Of a stretch of DNA of 38,321 nucleotides, positions 1 through 8,891 are shown one piece after another. This DNA is from a bacterium. GTDB taxonomy: Bacteria > Patescibacteriota > Minisyncoccia > UBA6257 > 2-01-FULL-56-20. Position 1 is the stretch's first letter. Each line of letters starts with the position of its first letter. The position numbers and the translations under genes are program-made. The notes below the pieces were generated by a model, which saw only the letters and a list, made by a program, of their open reading frames with translations, ran no database searches and was not told the DNA's origin. The stretch lies in assembly GCA_021780195.1 (NCBI GenBank), contig JAJXZE010000017.1, positions 1 through 38,321 on the forward strand, read 5' to 3'.

Positions 1-660
1 TTCCTCCTGCTTCTCTGGGGATACCTTTCCGCGCGGTCCCATCTCCGGAACGGCATCGAGATCTCGTTCCTCGGGACGTCGCGGCGCGTGATCGGGAAGC
101 TCGCGACCGCGGCGGTCGTGTTCATGATCCTCGTCTACGCGCCGCAGGCGGCGGCCGGGGGGGCGGCGCTCGCGCCGCGCGCGAGCTTCGGAACCTTCTT
201 CGACTGGTCGGCGGGGGTCGTCGGCGCGTTCTATCCGAACATCCCGTTCACGGGTTCTCTCGGCGCCTTTTCCGAGGGGATCGCCAAGACGGAGCTCAGA
301 CAGAATCCGTCGTTCACCCTGCTCGATCCGAATTCCCAGAATGCCGCAGTGGCCGCGGCCGCAGCGCAGATCACCGCGAACGTGGGCGCCGCGACCGGCG
401 TCGCGGCCGCACCGGGCGATTCGCTCGGGGACGTCGCGTACCGTGCGGTCGCGAACCTGCTCGCGGGCGTCCGTCAGAAATTCCCGCGCGCGTTCGTCTT
501 TGCGTGGGCCGTCGTGCTCTTCTTCATCCTCCGGAGCGTCGGCATCGTCTTCGTATGGGTCGCGCAGTTCGTCGCCCTCGTCGCGTATGAAATTCTGCTC
601 GCCGCCGGGTTCATGAAGATCACCCAAGAAACGCAGACCAAGGAGTTAATATCGTTTTAA
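1..660 (+). CDS. Membrane protein, 5'-truncated by the window edge
   Basis: Frame 1 is open from base 1 (FLLLLWGYLSARSHLRNGIE...) to TAA at 658-660. Hydrophobic segments; the ORF track start at 88 is an internal GTG. Confidence 0.7.
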   Translation, partial: FLLLLWGYLSARSHLRNGIEISFLGTSRRVIGKLATAAVVFMILVYAPQAAAGGAALAPRASFGTFFDWSAGVVGAFYPNIPFTGSLGAFSEGIAKTELRQNPSFTLLDPNSQNAAVAAAAAQITANVGAATGVAAAPGDSLGDVAYRAVANLLAGVRQKFPRAFVFAWAVVLFFILRSVGIVFVWVAQFVALVAYEILLAAGFMKITQETQTKELISF

Positions 661-706
661 TGACGCGCGGTTATACTGAAGGCGTAGCGCCGCGCCGCGA
701 ATCACC

Positions 707-1828
707 ATGCCCAAAGATTATTACCAGATTTTAGGAGTATCAAAAACGGCCTCGGAGGAGGACGTCAAAAAGGCGTACCGCAAGCTTGCGCACCAGTACC
801 ATCCCGACAAGTCGGGCGGCGACGAAAAGAAATTCAAGGAGATCAATGAGGCGTACCAGATCCTCTCAGACAAAGCCAAGCGCGCGCAGTACGACCGCTT
901 CGGTACGGCTGAGCCCATGGGGGGATTCCCGGGAGGCGCGCAGGGCGCGCAGTGGGGCGGGTTCCAGGGAGGCGGGTTCCCCGGCGGCTTCGAAGGGTTC
1001 GGTTTTGACCCGAGCCAATTTCAGGGCGCGGGGGATATGGGGGACATATTCGAGGATCTTTTCGAGGGACTCGGCATGCGCCCGCGGCGCAAGACCTATG
1101 AACGGGGATCGGATCTTGAAATGCGCGAGGAGATCACGCTCGAGGAAGCGTTCCGCGGAATCGTGAAGCAGATCCGCCTGCGGACCTTCGTCCAGTGCGC
1201 CGCGTGCGGCGGCAAGGGTGCGGAGGCCGGCAGCGGTTTTGAAAAGTGTGCGGCATGCGACGGGCACGGGGAAGTGCGCGAAGAGCGGCGGACATTCTTC
1301 GGCCACTTTTCGCAGGTCAAGGTGTGCGCAAAATGCCACGGGCGCGGCGAGGTGCCGAAGAAGGCGTGCGGCGCCTGCAAAGGCGAGGGGCGCGTGGAAG
1401 CAGACCGCACGGTGAAGATCGAACTCCTGCCGGGCATCGAAAACGATCAGCTGATCAAGGTGCGCGGTGCGGGAGAAGCGGGTCTCTACGGCACCGCCGC
1501 GGGCGATCTTTACGTCCGGGTGCGCGTGCGCCCGCACGCGGTTTTCGAGCGCCGCGGCGCCGACCTCGTGGCCCGCGGGGAACTCAAGGTGATCGACCTC
1601 ATGATGGGGCGGAAGATCGAAGTGCCGACGATCGAGGGCCGCAGGATCTCGGTGGAGATTCCCGCGCGGTTCAACCTCAAGGAACCCCTGCGCATTCCGG
1701 GCGAGGGCATGCCGCGCTTCGGCGCGAGCGGCCGCGGCGACCTCCTGGTCGATTTCGCGGTCAAGGCGCCCAAACCGTTTGGCGCAAAGGCGAAGAAGGC
1801 GCTCGAAGATCTGGGCGAAGACCGATAA
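707..1828 (+). CDS. dnaJ: Chaperone DnaJ
   Basis: N-terminal J domain with HPD ([34 protein letters not shown]), G/F-rich region, four CxxCxGxG zinc motifs ([32 protein letters not shown]). Confidence 0.97.
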   Translation: MPKDYYQILGVSKTASEEDVKKAYRKLAHQYHPDKSGGDEKKFKEINEAYQILSDKAKRAQYDRFGTAEPMGGFPGGAQGAQWGGFQGGGFPGGFEGFGFDPSQFQGAGDMGDIFEDLFEGLGMRPRRKTYERGSDLEMREEITLEEAFRGIVKQIRLRTFVQCAACGGKGAEAGSGFEKCAACDGHGEVREERRTFFGHFSQVKVCAKCHGRGEVPKKACGACKGEGRVEADRTVKIELLPGIENDQLIKVRGAGEAGLYGTAAGDLYVRVRVRPHAVFERRGADLVARGELKVIDLMMGRKIEVPTIEGRRISVEIPARFNLKEPLRIPGEGMPRFGASGRGDLLVDFAVKAPKPFGAKAKKALEDLGEDR

Positions 1829-1829
1829 C

Positions 1830-2270
1830 ATGGCGGCGCGCCGCACCCCATCCGGAACTTCCGCGGCGCGTGTATTTCTCGCGCGGCACGGCCGCGGTGT
1901 AGCGCCCGCTGAAGCCGCCGCGCTTTACGTCGAGTTGGGATGGGGGACGCCGCGCGACTACTCGGCCGCGCGTATGAAGCGGTCGCTCGCGGGGTGCGAC
2001 TTCGTGGCCTACGCGCGGAACGGCGTGGGCGAGCTCGTGGGTATCGCGCGGGCATTGACCGACGGTGCGCTCGACACAAAGATCCTCGACATGATCGTCG
2101 TGCCGGAATACCAGCGGCAGGGGATCGGTATCGCCATGATGCGGAAGATCGAAGCGGCCGCGAAAGGCACCGCCGTTTATTTCGAGACCGAGCCGAAGAA
2201 CTTCGGCTTTGCCGCGAAGTGTGGCTACCGCAGGCGGAAAGGCCTCACGGTGTTCGTGAAGAAGGTGTAA
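1830..2270 (+). CDS. GNAT family N-acetyltransferase
   Basis: ILDMIVVPEYQRQGIGIAMMRKIE matches the acetyl-CoA binding motif of GNAT. ATG at 1830 immediately follows the dnaJ stop. Confidence 0.85.
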   Translation: MAARRTPSGTSAARVFLARHGRGVAPAEAAALYVELGWGTPRDYSAARMKRSLAGCDFVAYARNGVGELVGIARALTDGALDTKILDMIVVPEYQRQGIGIAMMRKIEAAAKGTAVYFETEPKNFGFAAKCGYRRRKGLTVFVKKV

Positions 2271-2309
2271 AACATTCTGCGGTCTTGAATTTTCCCCTGA
2301 AGTAGGGAT

Positions 2310-2996
2310 TTATGCGGATCTCCGGATGATTAGTTCTTCCTCCGGTACTGTACGTTCAATATTCGCAATAATCTTTTCCGCGACATAGTAGGGCGGCATA
2401 TAGTTGCCGATATCCTCCGGCTTCTTTTCGTCGAAGAGATTGGTCTGCATGCCTCCAGGATATACCGCGATGACGCTAATTTTGTCATCGGCGACCTCTT
2501 TACGGAGGGACTTGGTGAATCCTAATGCCGCGTACTTGCTCGCGCCGTATGCCGATGATCCTGATCGTCCGTCGAGCGCGCTCGTTGAAAGAATGTTGAC
2601 TATGACTCCCGCATTCTGCTTTCTCATTGGTATCAAGGCAGCCTTAGAGCCATAAACCGTTCCAAAAAGATTGACCTCGATAAGATCGTGCGCACGTTTC
2701 CAATTGGTTGTTTCGATTGGCGCGGGTGGCATCCAGATACCTGCGTTATTGATCCAGATGTCGATCCTCCCGTACGATTCAACGACCTTAGTTGCCAACG
2801 AGAGGAGATCCGGTTCTTTGGTAACGTCGGCGACCATCGGGATAGCACCAATTTCCGCGGCGGCTTTTTCCAACTCGGCCATTTTCCGCGCACTTATAAT
2901 CACCGTGGATCCAGCTTGTCGGAACGCATACGCGAGCACTTTCCCCAAACCCTTGCTGCCGCCCGTGATGACTACGATTTTATCCTTAATCTCCAT
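2310..2996 (-). CDS. Short-chain dehydrogenase/reductase (SDR)
   Basis: MEIKDKIVVITGGSKGLGKVLAYAF (TGxxxGxG), NNAG, YxxxK (YGASKYAALGF). Confidence 0.92.
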   Translation of the reverse strand: MEIKDKIVVITGGSKGLGKVLAYAFRQAGSTVIISARKMAELEKAAAEIGAIPMVADVTKEPDLLSLATKVVESYGRIDIWINNAGIWMPPAPIETTNWKRAHDLIEVNLFGTVYGSKAALIPMRKQNAGVIVNILSTSALDGRSGSSAYGASKYAALGFTKSLRKEVADDKISVIAVYPGGMQTNLFDEKKPEDIGNYMPPYYVAEKIIANIERTVPEEELIIRRSA

Positions 2997-3005
2997 GTAT
3001 TTCCG

Positions 3006-3078
3006 TGCCCCCACCAGGACTCGAACCTGGGACCGTCTCCTTAAAAGGGAGCTGCTCTACCAGCTGAGCTATAGGGGC
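3006..3078 (-). tRNA. tRNA-Lys (anticodon UUU)
   Basis: Minus strand GCCCCTATAGCTCAGCTGGTAGAGCAGCTCCCTTTTAAGGAGACGGTCCCAGGTTCGAGTCCTGGTGGGGGCA folds as a cloverleaf: 7-bp acceptor, TTCGAGT T-loop, anticodon loop CTTTTAA. Confidence 0.95.
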
Positions 3079-3154
3079 GTGACGAGCATTTTCAATGGAT
3101 TCAATTGCTCGCATGGGTATTCTAAGGAAAATCACCGGGATATTCAACCCGTGG

Positions 3155-3160
3155 TATACT
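3155..3160 (+). promoter_or_regulatory. Extended -10 box GTGGTATACT
   Basis: TATACT ends 7 nt upstream of the ATG at 3167. Confidence 0.55.
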
Positions 3161-3166
3161 GACCCC

Positions 3167-3757
3167 ATGCCAGACCGCGACTTAGAATTCCTTTTTGAAA
3201 CCGGCTCGCTCCGCAATGTCCAGCGAGGGTGGCGCCAGCATTTCGGCATGGATTGCGCGAATGACCTTGAACACAGTTTCCGGGTGGCGATGATTGCGCT
3301 CATGCTCGCGCGCAAAGAGGGGGTAAAGAACGAAGAGAAGGTGCTTAAGATGGCGCTCATCCATGATCTTGCGGAAAGCCGCACCGCCGACCACGACTAT
3401 ATTTCGAAGGTCTATGTAACTGCGGACGAGGAGCGCGCCGCGAAGGATCTTTTTGAAGGAACTATCCTTGCGGATCTCGAGCGCGAGGTGCTCGCGGAAT
3501 ACGAGGAGCGCCAATCCCTTGAGGCAAAGATCGTGAAGGATGCGGATAATTTGGATGTCGATATTGAGATGAAGGAAATCGCTGACCGCGGTTCTAAACT
3601 TCCGGGAAAGTGGGCCGCGTTTCGGAAAATGGTCCGCGACGAGAAGCTTTACACCGAGTCCGCAAAGGAGATGTGGAATTCTCTTCAGGGCGCCGATCCG
3701 GCGAGCTGGCATCTCCGCGCGAACAAATGGCTCAAGATACCCGATGCCGGAAAATAA
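3167..3757 (+). CDS. HD-domain phosphohydrolase (HDDC2/YfbR-like)
   Basis: LEHSFRVAMIALML, LIHDLAE and D-rich KDADNLDVD motifs typical of HD hydrolases. Confidence 0.88.
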   Translation: MPDRDLEFLFETGSLRNVQRGWRQHFGMDCANDLEHSFRVAMIALMLARKEGVKNEEKVLKMALIHDLAESRTADHDYISKVYVTADEERAAKDLFEGTILADLEREVLAEYEERQSLEAKIVKDADNLDVDIEMKEIADRGSKLPGKWAAFRKMVRDEKLYTESAKEMWNSLQGADPASWHLRANKWLKIPDAGK

Positions 3758-4157
3758 TGACACTTTCAAGATTGATCCGGTGACGCCACCGGTACCTGTT
3801 CCCCCGGCGTCGATTTGTCCGGTGTGCCATGCGCCCGTGCTCCCCGAATATTATTTCTGCCCGAATTGCGGGACGAATTTGAGGGCGGCTCCTCCGAAAA
3901 CGGACGCGCTCACCCAGGCGGGAATATATCTTTTCAGCATCGTCCTGCCCATGATCGCGTTCATCGCCGTCACGCGGTGGCCCGGCATAAAATACATGCG
4001 TTCGGGCGATCCGCGCGCCCGCGCGGTAGGCATTACGGCGACGGTCCTGCTTGCCGCCTCCACGATCATCACGTGCTGGCTTGCCTATGTCTGGATCGTA
4101 CAGGCCATGCAGTCCGCTCAGCAATCCGTGCAGAGCATCAACACGCTCGGACTTTAG
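3744..4157 (+). CDS. Zinc-ribbon membrane protein
   Basis: CPVCHAPVLPEYYFCPNCG zinc ribbon followed by two hydrophobic helices. Confidence 0.75.
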   Translation: MPENNDTFKIDPVTPPVPVPPASICPVCHAPVLPEYYFCPNCGTNLRAAPPKTDALTQAGIYLFSIVLPMIAFIAVTRWPGIKYMRSGDPRARAVGITATVLLAASTIITCWLAYVWIVQAMQSAQQSVQSINTLGL

Positions 4158-4161
4158 CGCG

Positions 4162-4884
4162 ATGCAACGGAGCCGTGCGGCGGAAGCGGGATGGACGGTG
4201 GGTATCGACGAGGTGGGGCGTGGCGCGCTCGCGGGACCCGTGGTCGTGGCCGCCGCCGCGGTACCCGCGCGGTTCGCTCGCCTCGGGCGCGGTCTCGGCA
4301 CCGGCCGCGGTCTTGGTCTCGGCGCATTGAAGGATTCAAAGAAGCTCACGCCCGCCGCACGCGAGCGGTGGGCGGCGTATTTCTCGTCGCATCCGGACAT
4401 CCGCTTCTCGGTTGCGCGGGTTTATCCGCGCCGGATCGAAAAAATGAACATCTCGCGCGCCGCGAATCTGGCGGCGCTCCGTTCGTGCGAGCGCCTTTTC
4501 ACGCGAGGTCTGCCTCCCGGTGCGTCCGCGCTGCGTGTCGCGGGCACTAAGCGCATCGCTTCCACGGCGACGCCCGTGTTCCTCGACGGAGGACTCTACC
4601 TCGGCGGCCGTGAACGGCAGGAACGATCGGCGAGGCGGCGCGCGACGACGGTGGTAAAAGGGGATGAAAAAATTGTGGCGGTGGCCGTGGCGTCCATTAT
4701 CGCGAAGGTTTACCGCGACCGTCTGATGAGCCGTCTCGCGAATCGGCATCCAGGGTACGGCTTCGAGATCCATAAGGGCTACGGAACCGCCGCGCACCTC
4801 CGCGCCCTGCGCCGCCGAGGGCCCTCGCCCGCGCACCGTTTGACGTTCATCAAAAAGTCCCTTATCATAAGGGAAAGACACTAA
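4162..4884 (+). CDS. rnhB: Ribonuclease HII
   Basis: VGIDEVGRGALAGPVVVAA, LKDSKKLTPAARE, HPGYGFEIHKGYGTAAHLRAL. Confidence 0.95.
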   Translation: MQRSRAAEAGWTVGIDEVGRGALAGPVVVAAAAVPARFARLGRGLGTGRGLGLGALKDSKKLTPAARERWAAYFSSHPDIRFSVARVYPRRIEKMNISRAANLAALRSCERLFTRGLPPGASALRVAGTKRIASTATPVFLDGGLYLGGRERQERSARRRATTVVKGDEKIVAVAVASIIAKVYRDRLMSRLANRHPGYGFEIHKGYGTAAHLRALRRRGPSPAHRLTFIKKSLIIRERH

Positions 4885-4888
4885 TCCT

Positions 4889-5041
4889 ATGGGAGGCGTA
4901 CCGACCAAACATCACACCCGAAGCAAAACGGGGAACCGCCGATCGCATCTTGCGATGAAGAATCAACGGCTTCTGGTCTGCAAGAACTGCGGGGCGCCGA
5001 AGATGGCACATCGCGCGTGCGCGCAGTGCGGCAAAAAGTAA
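4889..5041 (+). CDS. rpmF: 50S ribosomal protein L32
   Basis: Translated by hand (below ORF-track cutoff): [50 protein letters not shown]. Confidence 0.93.
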   Translation: MGGVPTKHHTRSKTGNRRSHLAMKNQRLLVCKNCGAPKMAHRACAQCGKK

Positions 5042-5078
5042 GCCCCTGCGCATTCCGCGGTCCCGCTCTTTTTCACTC

Positions 5079-5570
5079 ATGGCAACCAGGCATTTAATAC
5101 GAACCGTCATCCTGCAGACCCTGTACGAATGGGACTTTTATGCCCGCAAGAAGGACATTACGGCTCTCCTTGACCGCAACCTTGAGGAATTCGCCCCGGG
5201 CATCGACGAGCCGGAGTTCGCATGGAAGATCATGCAGGGGATCACGGAACATCTGAAGGCGATCGACAACGTCATCACAAAAGCCGCGCCCGAGTGGCCG
5301 CTCGAAAAGATCGCGGTCATTGACCGAAATATTCTGCGCATCGGCCTTTACGAACTGCTCTACGCGGATCCCGGAGAGGTGCCGCCGAAGGTGGCTATCA
5401 ACGAGGCGATCGAACTCGCCAAAAATTACGGCGGACCGAACTCCCCGCGCTTCGTGAACGGCGTGCTCGGCACGATCTACCGCGAGGTCGGCGAGCGGCA
5501 GGGGGGAGATAGCGCCGCGAGCGCCGACGCAAAGGAAGGCGCCGGCGAGGACGCCGCAACGCAAGAGTGA
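5079..5570 (+). CDS. nusB: Transcription antitermination factor NusB
   Basis: [10 protein letters not shown]...[13 protein letters not shown]...[29 protein letters not shown]. Confidence 0.95.
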   Translation: MATRHLIRTVILQTLYEWDFYARKKDITALLDRNLEEFAPGIDEPEFAWKIMQGITEHLKAIDNVITKAAPEWPLEKIAVIDRNILRIGLYELLYADPGEVPPKVAINEAIELAKNYGGPNSPRFVNGVLGTIYREVGERQGGDSAASADAKEGAGEDAATQE

Positions 5571-5582
5571 CCGAACGCGATC

Positions 5583-6266
5583 ATGGATCCCGAAAAACTC
5601 GAAAAGAAGCTGGGAATCGTTTTCAAGGACAAGGACCTCCTGACCGAGGCCTTGACGCACCGTTCGTACCTCAATGAATTCCCGCGGTGGCGCCTGCCGC
5701 ACAACGAACGGCTGGAATATCTTGGCGACGCCGTGCTCGAACTCCTGGTTTCCGAGGAGCTCTTCCGGAAGTTCCCGCAGTATCCGGAGGGCCAGCTCAC
5801 CGTGCTCCGCGCGGCGCTCGTGAATTACCAGATCCTCGCCAGGGTCGCGGAGGGGCTCGGCCTCGAACGCTACATTCTGATGTCGCGCGGCGAGAAGAAG
5901 GACACCGGCAAAGCGCGTGAAGTGATTCTTGCGAACGCGATCGAGGCGGTGATCGGCGCGATGTATCTCGACCAGGGATTCGAAAAGATGCGGCCGTTCG
6001 TCCGGAAGTTCGTGATGAGCAATCTGGACGAGGTGCTTACGACCAAGAGCTATCGCGACGCGAAAAGCGAACTCCAGGAGGCGGTGCAGGACAAGCTCCG
6101 CCTCACGCCGACGTACCGGATGCTTGAAGAATCTGGCCCCGCGCACAAGCGCGTGTTCCGCATGGGCGTGTACTTCGGCGAACGGCTCGTGGCGGACGGC
6201 GAAGGTACGTCGAAGCAGGAAGCGGAGGTCGCGGCCGCAAAGAACGCCCTCAAGAAGAAATTTTGA
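5583..6266 (+). CDS. rnc: Ribonuclease III
   Basis: LTHRSYLNE, NERLEYLGDAVLELLVSEELF, C-terminal dsRBD. Confidence 0.97.
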   Translation: MDPEKLEKKLGIVFKDKDLLTEALTHRSYLNEFPRWRLPHNERLEYLGDAVLELLVSEELFRKFPQYPEGQLTVLRAALVNYQILARVAEGLGLERYILMSRGEKKDTGKAREVILANAIEAVIGAMYLDQGFEKMRPFVRKFVMSNLDEVLTTKSYRDAKSELQEAVQDKLRLTPTYRMLEESGPAHKRVFRMGVYFGERLVADGEGTSKQEAEVAAAKNALKKKF

Positions 6267-8539
6267 TGGCGCACTTCCTGAAACGGCTGGAACTGAACGG
6301 ATTCAAGTCATTCGCGGGGAAAACCGTCCTTGAATTCCCTGCGGGGATCGTGGCGGTCGTGGGGCCGAACGGGTCGGGCAAGTCGAATATTGTGGACGCT
6401 CTGCGCTGGCTTCTTGGGGAGCGCGACGCCAAGAATCTCCGGGGCGGCAAGGTGGAAGACCTCATTTTTTCCGGTACGCAGAAGCGGACGCGGGCGGGCA
6501 TGGCTTCGGCAAGCCTGTATTTCGAGAACCGGCACAAGTTTTTTCCGGTGGATTTCGAGGAGGTGGTGATCACGCGGCAGGTTTCGCGCGGCGGCGACAG
6601 CAAGTATTTTTTGAACAAATCGGAGGTGCTCCTCCGTGACCTCGTTGATTTTTTCGCGAAGGCGCGCATGGGTTCGCGCGGCCTCATTATCATTGGCCAG
6701 GGCGACAGCGATCTTTTCATCCGTTCCACGCCCGCGGAACGCCGCGAGATGATCGAGGAGCTGCTGGGTCTCCGCGAATATCAGCTGAAGAAAGCGGATG
6801 CCGAGCGGCGGCTCCGGAACAGCGGCATCAATCTCGACAAGACGAAGGCGCTTATCGAGGAGATCCTTCCGCACCTCCGGTCGCTCAAGCGGCAGACGAA
6901 CCGGTGGGAGCGCCGCGGCGCGCTCGAAGAGGAGCTCCGCTCGCTTGAGGCGGGCTTTTTCGGGTTCCAGTTGCGCGAGCTTTCCGAAAAAGGCCGCGCC
7001 GCCTCTGCGCGCCTTGCCGCGCTCTCGGGGGAGTTTGACGCGCTTGAGGCGGAACGCCGCGCGGCCGAAGCGCGTCAGGCGAAAGTGGAAGCAAGCCAGC
7101 CGGAAGAGAAGCGGGAACTTGCCGCGGTGAAGCGGGAGATCCAGGAACTTCTTGAAAGGAAGAGCGCGCTTCAGAAGGACCTCGGCCGCCTGGAGGCGCA
7201 GATCGAACTTGCGGAATCGCGGCACGCTTCCGCGGTCTCGCCCGGGCCCGCGGACGGGATTCTTGAATCGATCGGGAATATCCGGGCGGAACTCCTGCGG
7301 GCGCTTGACGAGGAGGAGCTCGAGCTCCGCGCCACCGTGCAGAGCGTGCTCGAAGAAATCGATGAAATTTTGAGCGGTAGCGCGCGCCCGGCGGCGCCCT
7401 CCTCGCATCGAGGTCGGAACGATGCCGATGCCAGCGGGGCCGCCTCCGCCGGCGCCGAATTCCGTCCCCAACTCGAAAAGCTTGCGCGCGATTTGTCCGC
7501 GCTCGACCTTGCGGTCGCTTCACTCCGCGAACAAGAAAAAGCATTCGAAGCGGGCCAGGAGGCGTTCTACGCGGCTTTCAAAGCGGCGGTGGCCGGCGTG
7601 CAGGAAGCCAAGAACAAGATCGCCGCGTGGGAGCACCGGAACCGCGAAGCGACGCTTGACGGGGAACGGCTGGGACTCCGTCGCGATGAGCTTTTGCGTC
7701 AGATCGAGCAGGCCGGCCGGAATGCGGAGGACTTTACGGACGCCGATGTTCCCGCGGCGATACGCGAGGAAGATCTTACGGAGATGGAGCGACGTATTTT
7801 CCGCCTGCGGGGCGACCTGGCCGCGATCGGCGAGATCGATGAGGCGCTCATGAAGGAAGCGCGGGATACCGAGACGCGGTACGAGTTCCTCTCCAAGGAG
7901 TCAGAGGATCTTACGCGCGCGGTCGCTGACCTCACGGGCCTCATCGTCGAGCTTTCCGGCAAGATCGTAACCGAATTCGACAAGTCGCTTGCTCTGATCA
8001 ACGAGGAGTTCAACAAATTCTTTGGCCTCATGTTCGGCGGCGGTACGGCGAAGCTCCGTATCGAGAAGCCGCGCGCGCCGCGCCGGCTCGGGGAAGAGGC
8101 GGATGGCGAAACGGGAGAGGGGGCAACGGATGCCGAAGAGGAATCCGCCGAGGATTACGTTGCCGGCATTCCCGCGCGGGACGGCGGCATTTTGATCGAG
8201 GTCAAACTTCCGCGCAAAAAGATCACTTCACTTGAGATGCTTTCGGGAGGGGAGCGATCGCTCGTCGGTATCGCCGCGCTCTTTGCCATGGTCGCGGTGA
8301 GCCCGCCGCCGTTCCTCGTGCTCGATGAGATCGACGCGCCGCTCGACGAACGCAACGCGCGCCGCTTCGGCGAGATGCTCAAGGAATTCTCCAGGCACAC
8401 GCAGTTTGTGGTGGTCACGCATAACCGTGCGACCATGGAGGCCGCCGAGATCCTTTACGGCGTGACGCTCGGCGAGGACGGCAGTTCGAAGATCGTTTCG
8501 CTGAAGCTTGAACGCGAGGAAGCGCCGGCGGAAGCGTAG
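6266..8539 (+). CDS. smc: SMC-like chromosome segregation ATPase, short form without recognisable hinge
   Basis: Walker A GPNGSGKSNIVDALRWLLGE, QGDSDLFI Q-loop region, signature LSGGERSLVGIAALFA, Walker B FLVLDEIDAPLDE. Only about 757 aa. ATG overlaps the rnc TGA. Confidence 0.9.
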   Translation: MAHFLKRLELNGFKSFAGKTVLEFPAGIVAVVGPNGSGKSNIVDALRWLLGERDAKNLRGGKVEDLIFSGTQKRTRAGMASASLYFENRHKFFPVDFEEVVITRQVSRGGDSKYFLNKSEVLLRDLVDFFAKARMGSRGLIIIGQGDSDLFIRSTPAERREMIEELLGLREYQLKKADAERRLRNSGINLDKTKALIEEILPHLRSLKRQTNRWERRGALEEELRSLEAGFFGFQLRELSEKGRAASARLAALSGEFDALEAERRAAEARQAKVEASQPEEKRELAAVKREIQELLERKSALQKDLGRLEAQIELAESRHASAVSPGPADGILESIGNIRAELLRALDEEELELRATVQSVLEEIDEILSGSARPAAPSSHRGRNDADASGAASAGAEFRPQLEKLARDLSALDLAVASLREQEKAFEAGQEAFYAAFKAAVAGVQEAKNKIAAWEHRNREATLDGERLGLRRDELLRQIEQAGRNAEDFTDADVPAAIREEDLTEMERRIFRLRGDLAAIGEIDEALMKEARDTETRYEFLSKESEDLTRAVADLTGLIVELSGKIVTEFDKSLALINEEFNKFFGLMFGGGTAKLRIEKPRAPRRLGEEADGETGEGATDAEEESAEDYVAGIPARDGGILIEVKLPRKKITSLEMLSGGERSLVGIAALFAMVAVSPPPFLVLDEIDAPLDERNARRFGEMLKEFSRHTQFVVVTHNRATMEAAEILYGVTLGEDGSSKIVSLKLEREEAPAEA

Positions 8540-8568
8540 CGCGGCTTGAATCCGCGCCGTGCGGATGG

Positions 8569-8574
8569 TATCAT
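8569..8574 (+). promoter_or_regulatory. Putative extended -10 (TGGTATCAT) for the tRNA-like locus
   Basis: ATGGTATCAT resembles the GTGGTATAAT box of rnpB; no clear -35. Confidence 0.35.
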
Positions 8575-8592
8575 CGGAAAGTCTTTTTCAGG

Positions 8593-8622
8593 CGAGTCCT
8601 TTATGGGCCCATAGTAAAGTGG
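8593..8622 (+). repeat. Orphan 5' tRNA fragment, direct-repeat copy 1 (CGAGTCCTTTATGGGCCCATAGTAAAGTGG)
   Basis: 30-bp perfect copy of 8680-8709, covering the leader and 5' end of the complete tRNA. Confidence 0.9.
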
Positions 8623-8657
8623 CCCCTCGCCAGGGGCGAGGCGATTGCAGTTTGAAA

Positions 8658-8787
8658 AGCTTTCGATTTTATTTACTATCGAGTCCTTTATGGGCCCATA
8701 GTAAAGTGGTATTACGCCGCATTCGCATTGCGGAGGCGCGAGTCCGATTCTCGCTGGGTCCACATCAGGGTAAATAAAATCGAAAGC
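8658..8787. repeat. 18-bp perfect inverted repeat flanking the tRNA-Ala-like gene
   Basis: GCTTTCGATTTTATTTAC (about 8659-8676) and GTAAATAAAATCGAAAGC (about 8770-8787). Confidence 0.92.
8692..8762 (+). tRNA. tRNA-Ala-like (anticodon CGC)
   Basis: GGGCCCA/TGGGTCC acceptor with G3:U70, D-stem GTAA/TTAC, anticodon stem CCGCA/TGCGG with loop TTCGCAT, T-stem GCGAG/CTCGC. Atypical T-loop TCCGATT (C at position 55); variable loop 4 nt; followed by CA. Confidence 0.75.
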
Positions 8788-8791
8788 GTGT

Positions 8792-8839
8792 CCGCATCCG
8801 CATTGCGGAGGCGCGAGTCCGATTCTCGCTGGGTCCACA
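8792..8839 (+). repeat. Orphan 3' tRNA fragment (copy of 8717-8764)
   Basis: 48 bp with one mismatch (T33 to C) to the 3' part of the complete tRNA. Confidence 0.9.
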
Positions 8840-8845
8840 AATAAA

Positions 8846-8880
8846 AAAACTCCGCTGGATTGGTGTCTGTGCGGAGTTTT
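8846..8880 (+). terminator. Intrinsic terminator, possibly bidirectional
   Basis: AAAACTCCGC ... GCGGAGTTTT 10-bp stem. Confidence 0.8.
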
Positions 8881-8891
8881 GCTATAGGCGG

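Noticed and set aside
8455-8838. 127-aa minus-strand ORF with repeated MDPARIGLAPPQC and PLYYGPIKDS peptides
   Set aside because: The repeats are the antisense translation of the duplicated tRNA fragments, not a repeat protein.
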